Of a stretch of DNA of 64,000 nt, positions 21,695 to 30,807 are shown in pieces (the stretch's first letter is position 1; each line of letters opens with the position of its first letter). The DNA is from Pseudomonas yamanorum. Its GTDB lineage: Bacteria > Pseudomonadota > Gammaproteobacteria > Pseudomonadales > Pseudomonadaceae. Location of the stretch: contig NZ_LT629793.1 of the NCBI RefSeq assembly GCF_900105735.1, positions 3,162,001-3,226,000 on the forward strand, written 5' to 3'. Position numbers and translations under genes: made by a program. The notes beneath the pieces are model-generated. The model saw only the letters and a list, made by a program, of their open reading frames with translations. It searched no databases and was not told where the DNA came from.

Positions 21695-21818
21695 CTGTAG
21701 GAGCGAGCTTCTGTGGGAGCTGGCTTGCCTGCGATGCCGGCACCCCGGTGTATCAGTTACACCGAGGTGATGCTATCGCGGGCAAGCCCGGCTCCCACAG
21801 AAAGCTGGCTCCTACAGT
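21695..21818. repeat. Nested double inverted repeat inside the sulfate operon
   Basis: An inner REPIN (TGTGGGAGC...GCTCCCACA arms with CACC/GGTG inner arms) is wrapped in a second pair of arms, ACTGTAGGAGC and GCTCCTACAGT. The whole 124-base palindrome lies between sbp and cysT, inside what is normally one operon. It could stabilise the sbp message or partly terminate. Confidence 0.85.
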
Positions 21819-21828
21819 TTGATTTTGC

Positions 21829-22839
21829 TTACTGCGCCGAGTAAATCTGGTCGAACACGCCACCGTCATTGAAGAATTTCGGTTGGGCAGTTTTCCAGCC
21901 GCCGAAGTCTTTGTCGATAGTCACCAGGTCCAGTTTCGGGAACTGCTGGGCGTATTTGGCGGCGACTTTCTCATCGCGTGGGCGGTAGAAGTTCTTCGCC
22001 GCAATCTCCTGGCCAGCCGGGCTGTACAGGTGCTTGAGGTACTCGGTGGCGATCTCGGTATTGCCCTTTTTCTCGGCGTTCTTGTCGACCACGGCCACTG
22101 GCGGCTCGGCGAGGATCGACAGCGAAGGTACAACGATGTCGAACTTGTCGGCGCCGCCGTCTTCCTTCAGGGCCAGGAAGGCTTCGTTTTCCCAGGCCAG
22201 CAACACGTCACCCTGACCGTTGTTGACGAAGGTGATGGTCGAACCGCGCGCGCCGGTGTCGAGGATCGGCACGTGCTTGAACAGCTCTTTCACGTATTCC
22301 TGGGCCTTGGCTTCGCTGCCACCGGCTTTCAGGCCGTAGGCCCAGGCGGCGAGGAAGTTCCAGCGGGCGCCGCCGGAGGTTTTCGGATTCGGGGTGATCA
22401 CGGACACGTCTTTCTTGATCAGGTCGCCCCAATCCTTGATGCCTTTAGGATTGCCCTTGCGCACCAGGAACACGATGGTCGAGGTGTACGGAGTGCTGGC
22501 GTCCGGCAGGCGGGTTTGCCAGTTTTCCGGCAGGGTCTTGCCCAGTTTTGCGATTTCGTCGATGTCGCCGGCCAGGGCCAGGGTCACGACGTCGGCACGC
22601 AGGCCGTCGATCACCGCGCGGCCTTGCTTGCCCGAACCACCGTGGGATTGCTGGATCTTGACGTTGTCACCCGGGTGTGACTGCTTCCAGAAGCTGGTGA
22701 ATTCAGCGTTGTAGTCCTGGTAAAGCTCGCGGGTCGGGTCGTAAGACACGTTAAGCAGTTCGTAATCCTTGGCAACAGCGGAACCGGCAAACACGGCACT
22801 GGCCAGTGCTGCCAGGGCATAACGGCGAATCGACGACAT
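21829..22839 (-). CDS. sbp: Periplasmic sulfate-binding protein
   Basis: The 336-residue protein has a signal peptide (1-23, ending AVA-K) and the sulfate-binding protein signature: [17 protein letters not shown] at the mature start and the [16 protein letters not shown] loop near residues 65-80. It binds sulfate (or thiosulfate) in the periplasm for CysTWA. GGAG lies upstream of the start. oscA is 76 bp upstream in the same orientation. Confidence 0.95.
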   Translation of the reverse strand: MSSIRRYALAALASAVFAGSAVAKDYELLNVSYDPTRELYQDYNAEFTSFWKQSHPGDNVKIQQSHGGSGKQGRAVIDGLRADVVTLALAGDIDEIAKLGKTLPENWQTRLPDASTPYTSTIVFLVRKGNPKGIKDWGDLIKKDVSVITPNPKTSGGARWNFLAAWAYGLKAGGSEAKAQEYVKELFKHVPILDTGARGSTITFVNNGQGDVLLAWENEAFLALKEDGGADKFDIVVPSLSILAEPPVAVVDKNAEKKGNTEIATEYLKHLYSPAGQEIAAKNFYRPRDEKVAAKYAQQFPKLDLVTIDKDFGGWKTAQPKFFNDGGVFDQIYSAQ

Positions 22840-22915
22840 AGAAGGCTCCTGAAATTCTGGGGTGTTGGCTTTTTTCTTATAGTTGCGGGTCTTGCAATCG
22901 AATCGCCGATCTTGC

Positions 22916-23098
22916 TCAGCTCGGTTTATTGCCCGGGTTCTGCAAACGGAATTTTTCTTTGCGTTCGATCTGTACTACCTGGGCGTTGTGCACAGTGATT
23001 TCCACCGCACCAAACCGCAGATCGCGCAGGGCGCTCTGGATCTCGCGCAAAATGGCTGCTTCGTCCTGGCCGTCAACGCTACGTAGAGATGCGCTCAT
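22916..23098 (-). CDS. oscA: Sulfur-starvation response protein OscA
   Basis: This 60-residue gene starts at ATG 23098 behind AGGAG. The protein ([20 protein letters not shown] start, [20 protein letters not shown] core) matches my memory of OscA, a small Pseudomonas protein upstream of sbp that was linked to organosulfur utilisation and growth under sulfur limitation or chromate. It resembles the DUF2292 group. Its biochemical role is not established. Position at the head of the sulfate operon suggests it is the first gene of the sulfur-starvation transcript. Confidence 0.9.
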   Translation of the reverse strand: MSASLRSVDGQDEAAILREIQSALRDLRFGAVEITVHNAQVVQIERKEKFRLQNPGNKPS

Positions 23099-23154
23099 GG
23101 TCGTGCTCCTGAAATGAGAAGTGCCTCGCAGTGGCGGCACTGCTTGCGGCGTGA

Positions 23155-23204
23155 GGGCGATAGTAGATAAGCGCGGATATTCTTAAAAATACTATTTAAG
23201 AATG
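23155..23204 (-). promoter_or_regulatory. Candidate CysB-type promoter of oscA-sbp
   Basis: The sequence has a perfect 8-bp inverted repeat (TTCTTAAA 23180-23187, TTTAAGAA 23195-23202) and, read on the minus strand, ATAGTATTT...ATCC..GCTTAT CTACT. The same series occurs upstream of atsR. The GCTTATCTACT part could contain the -10. Control by CysB is inferred from the regulon, not shown. Confidence 0.5.
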
Positions 23205-23297
23205 TTTATATAACCAGAAAGAATTTTCTGGTGGGACGTGGGGTTGCGAGAGGTTTTGCGGGCCGACCCGTGAAATAAAGCCGTGTGGAGATCCAAA

Positions 23298-23387
23298 TGT
23301 GGGAGCGGGCTTGCTCGCGAAGGCGGCGCGTCAGTCGATACATAGGTTGGCTGATCCACCGCATTCGCGAGCAAGCCCGCTCCCACA
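23298..23387. repeat. REPIN-type inverted repeat, second class
   Basis: A perfect 24-base inverted repeat (23298-23321 and 23364-23387; core TGTGGGAGCGGGCTTGCTCG) with a 42-base loop, the same class as at 17039. It lies between the 3' end of the PAS-GGDEF-EAL gene and the oscA promoter. Confidence 0.85.
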
Positions 23388-23420
23388 CTTGATCCTGTTT
23401 CAAATCAAGCCAGGCGGTGT

Positions 23421-25331
23421 TTAGAAAATTGTCGGCGCTCTATTCCAATCCAGCTCACTGGCCGGCATCGGCCGACCAAACCAGTACCCTTGGCCCAGGT
23501 CGCACTGTTGGTCCAACAGAAACCGCGCCTGATCGACCTGCTCGATGCCCTCGGCATGCACCTGCATGCCCATGCTCTGCGCCAACGCAATGACCACTCG
23601 CACAATCGCCGCATCGTCCTCATCCCACGGCAACCCGGCGACAAAGCCCTGATCGATCTTGAGCTTCTGCACCGGCAGCCGCTTGAGCCGCAGCAGCGAT
23701 GAATAACCGGTGCCAAAGTCGTCAATCGCCAGGCGCAAGCCCAGCTCCCGCAGGCGGTGCATTTGCTCAAGGGCGACTTCCGGATCTTCCATGACCGCGC
23801 TTTCGGTCACTTCCAACTCCAGAAATGCCGGATCCAGCCCGGTGTCGTGCAATACCTTGGCCACTTGGTCGTACAGCTCGCGCCGGGCAAACAGGCGACT
23901 GGACACATTCACCGCGAGAAACGTGAGCGGCGCGCCGTCGGCCAGCCACTGGCACATCTGGCGGCAAGCCTGGTCCATGACCCAGGCGTCGATATCGGCA
24001 ATCAGCCCGGTACGCTCGGCAATCGGGATGAAGTCTCCCGGCGGCACCAAACCGCGCCCCGGGTGCTGCCAGCGCACCAGGGCTTCGACGCCGATCAGGC
24101 GGCTGTTCTGCAGTTCGTGCACTGGCTGGTAATAGACCCGCAGTTCTTGCTGCTCCAGGGCGCGGCGCAGTTCGCCGGCCATTTCCACCCGGTGCTGGGC
24201 GTGGGCCGTGAGTTCTTCGGTGTACAAGGCGTAGCCTTCGCGGCCAGCGCTTTTGGCCTTGAACAACGCGGAGTCGGCGTTGCGCAGCAATTGCTCCGCG
24301 CTCAGGGCATCGCTGGGGAACAGGCTGATGCCGATGCTGGCGCTGATAAACAGTTGATGACCGTCGAAGATGAACGGCTCTTTCATCGCGTCGAGAATAC
24401 GTTGTGCCAGCGCGGCAGCCTGGACCAGCTGTGGACAACTTTCCGCCAGCACCGCGAATTCGTCGCCGCCCAATCGTGCCAGGGTCACGCCGGGGCCGAA
24501 CAGGCCTTGCAGGCGCTCGCCGACCGTCTTGAGCAACTGGTCGCCGACGTTATGGCCGAGGCTGTCGTTGATGATCTTGAAGTGGTCGAGGTCCAGCAGC
24601 AGCAAGGCGCAGCCGCGTTTATGGGCCTGCGCCGACGCCAGGGCCTGTTCGGCGCGGTCGGTGAACAGCAGGCGGTTAGGCAGGTCGGTCAGCGGATCGT
24701 GGTGGGCCAGGTGCGCCAACTCGTGCTCGGAGTGCTTGATGGCGCTGATGTCGGAGAACACCGCGACGTAGTGGCTGATCTGGCCCTGATCATCGCGGAT
24801 CACCCGGATGGTCTGCCACTGGGGGTAGATTTCGCCGCTTTTTCGGCGGTTCCAGATTTCGCCGCTCCACTCACCGTCGCGCTCCAGGGTCTGGAACATG
24901 GCTTGGTAGAAACTGGCCGAGTGACGTCCGGACTTGAACAGGCTCGGCCGGTGGCCCAATACGTCTTCGCACTGGTAGCCGGTGATTTCGATAAAGGCCC
25001 GGTTTACGTGAACAATCAGCCCCTGGGCGTCAGTGACCAGCACACCTTCACGGGTGCAATCGAATACGGCAGCGGCCTGGCGCAGGCGCTCACGGTTTTC
25101 CCGCAGTGGCTGCTGGACCAGGTTCGCCCGGGCAAAACGGGCGCAGAGAAGGTAGATCACCAGGGCACTGAGGCTGACCCACACGTAACCGCGCATCTGA
25201 AGCCAGCGGCCCAGTTCCACGGGTTCATCGATAAAGTTGATCAATACCTGATGGCTGAGCTGAATCCACACAATCGAAACCAGCAGGTACACCAGCCCTG
25301 CACGCAGGGCACCTCGGTATGAAAACAGCAT
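23421..25331 (-). CDS. pipA: PAS-GGDEF-EAL membrane protein (c-di-GMP phosphodiesterase, PipA-like)
   Basis: The 636-residue protein has two N-terminal membrane helices (about 9-26 and 48-66), a PAS domain (about 85-200), GGDEF (motif intact at 288-292, but no RxxD inhibitory site five residues before it) and EAL (EALVRW at 415-420, DDFGTGYSS, KIDQ and AEGIE present). The catalytic EAL residues look complete, so c-di-GMP hydrolysis is expected; cyclase activity is possible. In P. aeruginosa the equivalent gene next to sbp/oscA and desA is pipA (PA0285), a phosphodiesterase; I use that name on domain order and neighbours. Confidence 0.75.
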   Translation of the reverse strand: MLFSYRGALRAGLVYLLVSIVWIQLSHQVLINFIDEPVELGRWLQMRGYVWVSLSALVIYLLCARFARANLVQQPLRENRERLRQAAAVFDCTREGVLVTDAQGLIVHVNRAFIEITGYQCEDVLGHRPSLFKSGRHSASFYQAMFQTLERDGEWSGEIWNRRKSGEIYPQWQTIRVIRDDQGQISHYVAVFSDISAIKHSEHELAHLAHHDPLTDLPNRLLFTDRAEQALASAQAHKRGCALLLLDLDHFKIINDSLGHNVGDQLLKTVGERLQGLFGPGVTLARLGGDEFAVLAESCPQLVQAAALAQRILDAMKEPFIFDGHQLFISASIGISLFPSDALSAEQLLRNADSALFKAKSAGREGYALYTEELTAHAQHRVEMAGELRRALEQQELRVYYQPVHELQNSRLIGVEALVRWQHPGRGLVPPGDFIPIAERTGLIADIDAWVMDQACRQMCQWLADGAPLTFLAVNVSSRLFARRELYDQVAKVLHDTGLDPAFLELEVTESAVMEDPEVALEQMHRLRELGLRLAIDDFGTGYSSLLRLKRLPVQKLKIDQGFVAGLPWDEDDAAIVRVVIALAQSMGMQVHAEGIEQVDQARFLLDQQCDLGQGYWFGRPMPASELDWNRAPTIF

Positions 25332-25497
25332 ATGTTTAGTGATCCTTACTAAAAAACCAGATTCGCCCTACAAAGGTTACGGATTATAGAATAAGAAACA
25401 TCCAGTCACTCCTATCTGAAAGGGCGGCTGGTTTTATCTGTAGGCTTAGTGATAATGCGCAAGCTGGTTTTTTCTTTATCTGAGGGCCATACAGCCT

Positions 25498-26682
25498 ATG
25501 TGGTACAACGGTTTTCTTGACTTGTCGGCCTGGCAACTGGTGGCAGTCACTCTGTTGATGACCCACGTGACCATTGTCGGGGTCACGGTCTATCTGCACC
25601 GCTATTCAGCCCACCGCTCCCTGGAGCTCAATGCTGGCCTGAAACACTTCTTCCGCTTCTGGCTGTGGCTCACCACGGCGCAGAACACCCGCGAGTGGAC
25701 CGCTATCCACCGTAAACACCACGCCAAGTGCGAAACCGTCGACGATCCCCACAGCCCGGTGATCAAGGGCCTGTCCACCGTGCTGCGCAAAGGCGCCGAG
25801 CTGTACCGCGCCGAGGCCGAAAACCCCGAGACCCTGCGCATCTATGGCAAGAACTGCCCGGAAGACTGGATCGAACGCAAGCTCTACACCCCCTACCCGC
25901 TGTTGGGCGTGGCGATCATGGGCGTGATCGACCTGCTGCTGTTCGGCACCATCGGCATCACCATCTGGGCCATCCAGATGATGTGGATCCCGTTCTGGGC
26001 CGCCGGCGTGATCAACGGCCTGGGCCATGCCATCGGCTACCGCAACTTCGAATGCCGTGATGCGGCGACCAACCTGATTCCCTGGGGCATCATCGTTGGC
26101 GGCGAAGAACTGCATAACAACCACCACACCTACCCCAACTCCGCCAAGCTGTCGGTGAAGAAATGGGAGTTCGACCTGGGCTGGGCCTGGATCAAAGTGT
26201 TCAGCTTCCTGCGCCTGGCCAAGGTGCAACGGGTCGCACCGATCGCCCACCAGGTCGAAGGCAAGGGCCACCTGGACATGGACACCGCCATGGCGATCCT
26301 CAACAACCGCTTCCAGATCATGGCGCAGTACCGCAAGTTGGTGATTGGCCCGCTGGTCAAGCAGGAACTGGAGAAGGTCGATCACTCGGTGCGTCACCAA
26401 TTCCATCGCGCCAAGCGCCTGCTGTCGCGGGAAACCAGCCTGCTGGATGACCGTCACCACATGCGCATCCAAAGCATGCTGGAACACAGCCAGGCCCTGA
26501 AAGTGATCTATGAGAAGCGCCTGGCCCTGCAACAGATCTGGCTGAAAACCAGCACCAACGGCCACGACATGCTGGCGGCGATCAAGGAATGGGTACACGA
26601 GGCCGAAGCCAGCGGGATTCAATCCCTGCGGGACTTTGCCCATCAACTGAAGACCTATTCGCTGCGGCCTGCGGCGGTCTGA
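25498..26682 (+). CDS. desA: Acyl delta-9 fatty acid desaturase
   Basis: The 394-residue membrane protein carries the three histidine boxes of acyl-CoA/acyl-lipid delta-9 desaturases: HRYSAH (34-39), HRKHH (71-75) and HNNHH near residue 206. Hydrophobic pairs flank them. A soluble C-terminal tail of about 130 residues follows. It introduces a cis double bond into membrane acyl chains with oxygen. Next to pipA, as in P. aeruginosa, it corresponds to DesA, which acts on phospholipid acyl chains. The divergent gap to pipA is AT-rich and should contain both promoters. Confidence 0.88.
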   Translation: MWYNGFLDLSAWQLVAVTLLMTHVTIVGVTVYLHRYSAHRSLELNAGLKHFFRFWLWLTTAQNTREWTAIHRKHHAKCETVDDPHSPVIKGLSTVLRKGAELYRAEAENPETLRIYGKNCPEDWIERKLYTPYPLLGVAIMGVIDLLLFGTIGITIWAIQMMWIPFWAAGVINGLGHAIGYRNFECRDAATNLIPWGIIVGGEELHNNHHTYPNSAKLSVKKWEFDLGWAWIKVFSFLRLAKVQRVAPIAHQVEGKGHLDMDTAMAILNNRFQIMAQYRKLVIGPLVKQELEKVDHSVRHQFHRAKRLLSRETSLLDDRHHMRIQSMLEHSQALKVIYEKRLALQQIWLKTSTNGHDMLAAIKEWVHEAEASGIQSLRDFAHQLKTYSLRPAAV

Positions 26683-26691
26683 TACGTACCA

Positions 26692-26716
26692 TGGCGAGGG
26701 AGCAACTCCCTCGCCA
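26692..26716. terminator. Short perfect hairpin after desA
   Basis: An 11-base perfect stem (TGGCGAGGGAG and its inverse, three-base loop) starts ten bases after the desA stop. It is similar to the hairpin at 7430-7459. It has no T-run, so it is a REP-like element or a weak terminator. Confidence 0.5.
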
Positions 26717-26881
26717 CCGGTTTTTGACGCCATATACCGGACGCGGCCTAATCACGCGCAATCGGCACTGATAACGGAACTTAGCTGCAAATTCCCCCTC
26801 TCAAACAACACTTCGCCATCCCGGCGGCCCTTGTTGTAACAGCTGCCCAACCCCGCGGCATGCCCAGAGAGAGTTGTGCCG

Positions 26882-27880
26882 ATGGTCCCCGAAAAGACCT
26901 TCACCGACACCCCCGTCCACGACCAGCCACGACCGGCAGCCGCCGCTACGTTGCTGGCGCTGATGCATGCCCAAGGCGAAGTGGAACGCTTGAGTGAACG
27001 CGAGCAACTGCTGAGTTCACTGCTGGTCAGCGTGAATGCCGTGCTCTGGGCCATCGAGTGGGACACCCGCCGCGTGCTGTATGTCAGCCCGGCCTATGAG
27101 CGGGTTTTCGGACGTACGGCAGGCATGCTGCTGGCGGACCATCGGGAATGGCGCAACAGCATTCACCCCGAAGACCTCGACTACGCCGAGCACAGCCTGG
27201 CCCAAGTGCTGCACAGCGGCGCCGTGGAAGACCGCGAGTACCGCATCATCACCGCCGACGGGCAGATCCGCTGGCTCAGCGACAAGTGCTACATCAGCCA
27301 GCAGGCCGAGCCCGGCCAACCCGTGATCGTGGTGGGCATGGCCGAGGACATCACTGAAAAGAAGCAGCTTGAGCTGGAACTCCATCGCCTGGCCACTACC
27401 GACGTGCTGACCCGCAGCAGCAACCGCCGGCACTTCTTCGAGTGCGCCCACCACGAGTTCGAACGCGCCTGTTTGCAAGGCACGCCTTTGGCGTTCCTGT
27501 TGCTGGACATTGATGACTTCAAAGTGGTCAACGACACCTACGGCCACCTGGAGGGCGATCAGGTGTTGCAGCGTATCGCCGAGAGCGGTCGAGGGGTTCT
27601 GCGCCGTGGCGACCTGTTCGGGCGCATTGGCGGCGAAGAATTCGCCGCTGTGCTGCCCGGTTGCGCACCGGAGATGGCAATGCAGGTGGCCCAACGCCTG
27701 GGACACGAGATCGCGCAACTGAGTTTCAGCCATGACGGTGAGAGCTACGCGGTCACCGTCAGCCAGGGCCTGGCCAGCCTGACAGCCGAGGATGCCAACG
27801 TGGATAGCCTGTTCGCCCGCGCCGACGCCGCGATGTACGAGGCCAAGCGCCAAGGCAAAAACCGCGTGCTCGTCGGCTGA
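26882..27880 (+). CDS. PAS-GGDEF diguanylate cyclase
   Basis: ATG 26882 is chosen over GTG 26876 (332 residues). A PAS domain of the PAS_3 type (about 50-158) is followed by a GGDEF domain with GGEEF at 250-254 and an intact RxxD inhibitory site (RRGD, 241-244) exactly five residues before it. The protein should make c-di-GMP with product inhibition. There is no membrane helix or signal peptide, so it senses a cytosolic cue. It parallels P. aeruginosa PA0290 near desA. Confidence 0.88.
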   Translation: MVPEKTFTDTPVHDQPRPAAAATLLALMHAQGEVERLSEREQLLSSLLVSVNAVLWAIEWDTRRVLYVSPAYERVFGRTAGMLLADHREWRNSIHPEDLDYAEHSLAQVLHSGAVEDREYRIITADGQIRWLSDKCYISQQAEPGQPVIVVGMAEDITEKKQLELELHRLATTDVLTRSSNRRHFFECAHHEFERACLQGTPLAFLLLDIDDFKVVNDTYGHLEGDQVLQRIAESGRGVLRRGDLFGRIGGEEFAAVLPGCAPEMAMQVAQRLGHEIAQLSFSHDGESYAVTVSQGLASLTAEDANVDSLFARADAAMYEAKRQGKNRVLVG

Positions 27881-27895
27881 CGCTACACGATTACC

Positions 27896-27983
27896 TGTGG
27901 GAGCCGGACTTGCCCGCGATGCAGGCACCTTGGTGGGTCAGTTGTACCGGGATGATGCTATCGCAGGCAAACCAGCTCCCACA
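27896..27983. repeat. REPIN-type inverted repeat
   Basis: Arms beginning TGTGGGAGCC (27896) and ending GCTCCCACA (27983) with inner GATGCTATCGC form a hairpin of the first REPIN class with several mismatches, so it is an older copy. It lies between the diguanylate cyclase and the convergent HDOD gene. Confidence 0.75.
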
Positions 27984-28001
27984 CTGGGCCCGCATCGCCT
28001 G

Positions 28002-29210
28002 CTAGGTTTTGCGCATACGCGTCAATTCCGGCAAACCCACCTTGAGCAAGCGTGCCGTCTTGCCTTTCGCCAATGCCTCGACGCCTTCATGCTCGGTCAG
28101 CCGCGCCAGCTGCGCCGCCAGGTTCACCACCAGCGCCTCCCGGGAATACACCCCACCTTCCAGCGAATATATCGCCGCGATCAACTGGCGCAACTCCAGC
28201 GGCAAGCGCCAGCGTGTGCGCAACGCCGAGCCATAGGCAGCGCCGAAGGTGTAGAGAGACTCGCCAATCGCTTCGTCATCCAGTTCGCCGCCACCCTGCA
28301 ACCAGTCTTGCAGACACCGCAGCAAGGCCAGGTCGCCGAGGCGATGGAGGATGCCGGCGCTGTAGCAGCGCTCGTGATCAAGGTCGAGCATCCGCGCCAG
28401 GCTGCGGGCGTAATCGGCGGTGCGTTGGGAAAGCTGCCAGTAACGCTCGGCGTAATCCTTGAGGCCAGGGTCGCTCAGCACCACGTTGTGCTTGAGGGCC
28501 AGCCCCAGGATCAGGTTCATGCTCTGCCCGGCCGCCAGCTTGTGCAGGGCCATGGCCAGGGTTTGTACCGGCGAGCCGTGATACCCGGCGCTATTGGCGG
28601 CGGCGATCAGCACGGCGGTGATTTGCGGGTCCACGCGCACCTGCTCCTCCAGACGCCTGAGGTCCAGGCCTTCCGGTTCCAGGCTATGTTGCACCGCGGC
28701 CTGCACGTCGACCCGCAGCGGGGCGCCGTCGGAGGCTTCGCGGCGGCGCTCCAGAAACACCGGCAAGGTCATGCCCGGCGCCAGGGCCGGGACTTCGCAA
28801 TACACCGTCTCGCCTTCATTCAGCAGCAGGTCTTGCAGGCGCTGGGTCAGGCTTTCCATGTTCAGGGGTTTGGTCAGGTACGCCGTCGGCGCCAGGGGCA
28901 AGACTTCGTGCACGCTGGCGCTGTCGTTGCGGGTGCCCAGCAGGATAAACGGCAACAGCGGCGTGCGCCGTTGCTGGCGCACACTGCGCAACAGGCTCAG
29001 GCCATCGACGCCGGGCAGCTCCCAATCAGCGAGGATCAAGTCGTAGGGTTTGTCACGCAGCAGCTCGGCGGCTTGCTGGCCATCGGCGCACACATCCAGC
29101 CGTGCGTCACAGCGCACATTCAGCAACACCTGCTTGAGCAAATCCCGGGACCAAGGGTCGGCCTCGGCAATCAGCACACGGGGTACAGCAGGTAAATCAA
29201 CAGCAGTCAT
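28002..29210 (-). CDS. Response regulator with HDOD output domain
   Basis: The 402-residue protein has an N-terminal receiver domain (about 10-125: VLIAEADPWSR, acceptor Asp in LILADWELPG, LTKPLN) and a HDOD domain (about 150-360), a metal-lacking relative of HD phosphohydrolases. HDOD proteins act as signalling adaptors linked to chemotaxis, motility and c-di-GMP. GGAG precedes ATG 29210. It lies between c-di-GMP and gab genes, as I recall for P. aeruginosa. The cognate kinase is not encoded here. Confidence 0.88.
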   Translation of the reverse strand: MTAVDLPAVPRVLIAEADPWSRDLLKQVLLNVRCDARLDVCADGQQAAELLRDKPYDLILADWELPGVDGLSLLRSVRQQRRTPLLPFILLGTRNDSASVHEVLPLAPTAYLTKPLNMESLTQRLQDLLLNEGETVYCEVPALAPGMTLPVFLERRREASDGAPLRVDVQAAVQHSLEPEGLDLRRLEEQVRVDPQITAVLIAAANSAGYHGSPVQTLAMALHKLAAGQSMNLILGLALKHNVVLSDPGLKDYAERYWQLSQRTADYARSLARMLDLDHERCYSAGILHRLGDLALLRCLQDWLQGGGELDDEAIGESLYTFGAAYGSALRTRWRLPLELRQLIAAIYSLEGGVYSREALVVNLAAQLARLTEHEGVEALAKGKTARLLKVGLPELTRMRKT

Positions 29211-29299
29211 CCAGCACGCTCCATCGGCAATACCAGCACCTTAGACAAAGGAGCCGCCCGGGTACAATGAACAACGGCTGAATACCGTTCATCGGGCAC

Positions 29300-29326
29300 A
29301 AAAAAACCCGCTTAAGCGGGTTTTTT
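29300..29326 (-). terminator. Rho-independent terminator of gabT
   Basis: The palindrome CCCGCTTAAGCGGG (29307-29320) is flanked by A and T runs, so it can terminate on both strands. It lies 22 bases after the gabT stop on the minus strand and separates gabT from the HDOD gene. Confidence 0.9.
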
Positions 29327-29347
29327 GTCGATCAGGTCAACTTTCGA

Positions 29348-30625
29348 TCACAGCTCGGAGAAGCACTCTTCGATGATCGCCAGGCCTTTGTCCAACTGCT
29401 CGTCCGGCGAGGTCAGCGGAACCAGCACGCGCAACACGTTGCCGTAGGTGCCGCAGGACAGCAGGATCAAGCCCTTGTCGCGAGCCTTGGCCACCACGGA
29501 AGCAACAGCAGCGGCGTTCGGCTTGTGGCTGTCGCCATCTTCGAACAGCTCGACCGCAATCATTGCGCCCAGCGCACGCACTTCGCCGATCACCGGGTAC
29601 TTGGCCTGGATAGCTTTCAGGCCGGTCACCAGGCGCTCGCCGACAGCCTTGCAGCGGTCCAGCAGGTGCTCTTCTTCGAACACGTCCATCACGGCCAGGG
29701 CCGCAGCGCAAGCAATCGGGCTACCAGCGTAGGTGCCGCCCAGGCCACCTGGGGCGATGGCGTCCATGTATTCAGCCTTGCCGCATACGCCGGCCAGCGG
29801 GAAGCCGCCTGCGATGGATTTGGCGAAGGTGGTCAGGTCGGCGGCAACGCCCATCTGTTCCATGGCAAAGAAGGTACCGGTACGGCCGGCACCGGTTTGC
29901 ACTTCGTCGGCGATCAGCAGGATGCCGTGCTTGTCGCACAGTTCGCGCAGGCGCTTCATGAACGATTTAGGCGCGACGTAGAAACCGCCTTCGCCCTGCA
30001 CCGGCTCGATGATGATGGCAGCGATATCACGTGGCTCGGCATCGTTCTTGAAGATGCGTTCGATGCTGGCGATGGAGTCGTCATCGCTCACACCGTGCAG
30101 TTCGTTCGGGAACAGCGCGCGGAACACGCCACCTGGCATCAGGCCCATGCCGGCCGAGTACGGCACGACTTTGCCGGTGAGGCCCAGGGTCATCATGGTG
30201 CGACCATGGTAGGCACCGGTGAACGCGATCACGCCGGCACGGCCAGTGGCGGCACGGGCGATCTTCACGGCGTTCTCTACCGCTTCGGAACCGGTGGTGA
30301 CCAGCAGGGTTTTCTTGGCGAAATCACCCGGGACCTTGGCGTTAACTTTTTCGCACAGCTCAACGTACGGCTCGTAGGCCAGTACCTGGAAGCAGGTGTG
30401 CGTCAGCTTGTTCAGCTGTTCGGTCACGGCCGCGATGATTTTCGGGTGCACGTGACCGGTGTTCAGCACGGCGATACCGCCGGCGAAGTCGATGAACTCG
30501 CGACCTTCAACGTCGGTCACGGTGGCGTTCTTCGCCGACTCGGCGAAGATCGGGTGAATCTGGCCAACACCGCGTGGTACAGCGGCTTCGCGGCGTTTCA
30601 TCAGGGATGCGTTGGTCTTGCTCAT
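29348..30625 (-). CDS. gabT: 4-aminobutyrate (GABA) aminotransferase
   Basis: ATG 30625 is chosen (425 residues) because GAGGA lies upstream; the frame is open to 30643. It is a class III PLP aminotransferase with the Schiff-base K269 in FAKSIAGG, the phosphate-contacting GSEAVENA (112-119) and D240 in IADEVQTG, which bonds the pyridine nitrogen. It transfers the amino group of GABA to 2-oxoglutarate giving succinate semialdehyde, the substrate of GabD encoded upstream. The 182-base gap from gabD carries strong secondary structure consistent with the Pseudomonas gabT RNA motif. Confidence 0.95.
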   Translation of the reverse strand: MSKTNASLMKRREAAVPRGVGQIHPIFAESAKNATVTDVEGREFIDFAGGIAVLNTGHVHPKIIAAVTEQLNKLTHTCFQVLAYEPYVELCEKVNAKVPGDFAKKTLLVTTGSEAVENAVKIARAATGRAGVIAFTGAYHGRTMMTLGLTGKVVPYSAGMGLMPGGVFRALFPNELHGVSDDDSIASIERIFKNDAEPRDIAAIIIEPVQGEGGFYVAPKSFMKRLRELCDKHGILLIADEVQTGAGRTGTFFAMEQMGVAADLTTFAKSIAGGFPLAGVCGKAEYMDAIAPGGLGGTYAGSPIACAAALAVMDVFEEEHLLDRCKAVGERLVTGLKAIQAKYPVIGEVRALGAMIAVELFEDGDSHKPNAAAVASVVAKARDKGLILLSCGTYGNVLRVLVPLTSPDEQLDKGLAIIEECFSEL

Positions 30626-30807
30626 AAAGTCCTCATTCGCCACTCATCGGGTGGCGTGGTCCAAGGAATACGTGGCGGGGAGGCAACTACGGCAGCATGC
30701 GATGATCGACTGCCACAGCTTTCCCGGCCACTACGAATAACGGTGTGAAACACGCAAAGGGACAGCGCTCTCGTGCCCTCTGCGTCTACTGCAATCCCGC
30801 GCCGGGC
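30626..30807 (-). ncRNA. Structured gabD-gabT intergenic leader (candidate gabT RNA motif)
   Basis: Read on the minus strand, the leader has a GTGGC...GCCAC long-range stem enclosing GGCAG...CTGCC, and close to the start a CGCCAC-N7-GTGGCG hairpin next to the GAGGA ribosome binding site. I recall an Rfam gabT motif found only in 5' regions of Pseudomonas gabT genes; this position fits, but I cannot confirm the match without a covariance model. Confidence 0.5.

Noticed and set aside
23099..23140. Longer N-terminus of OscA
   Set aside because: The AGGAG site and family length support ATG 23098.
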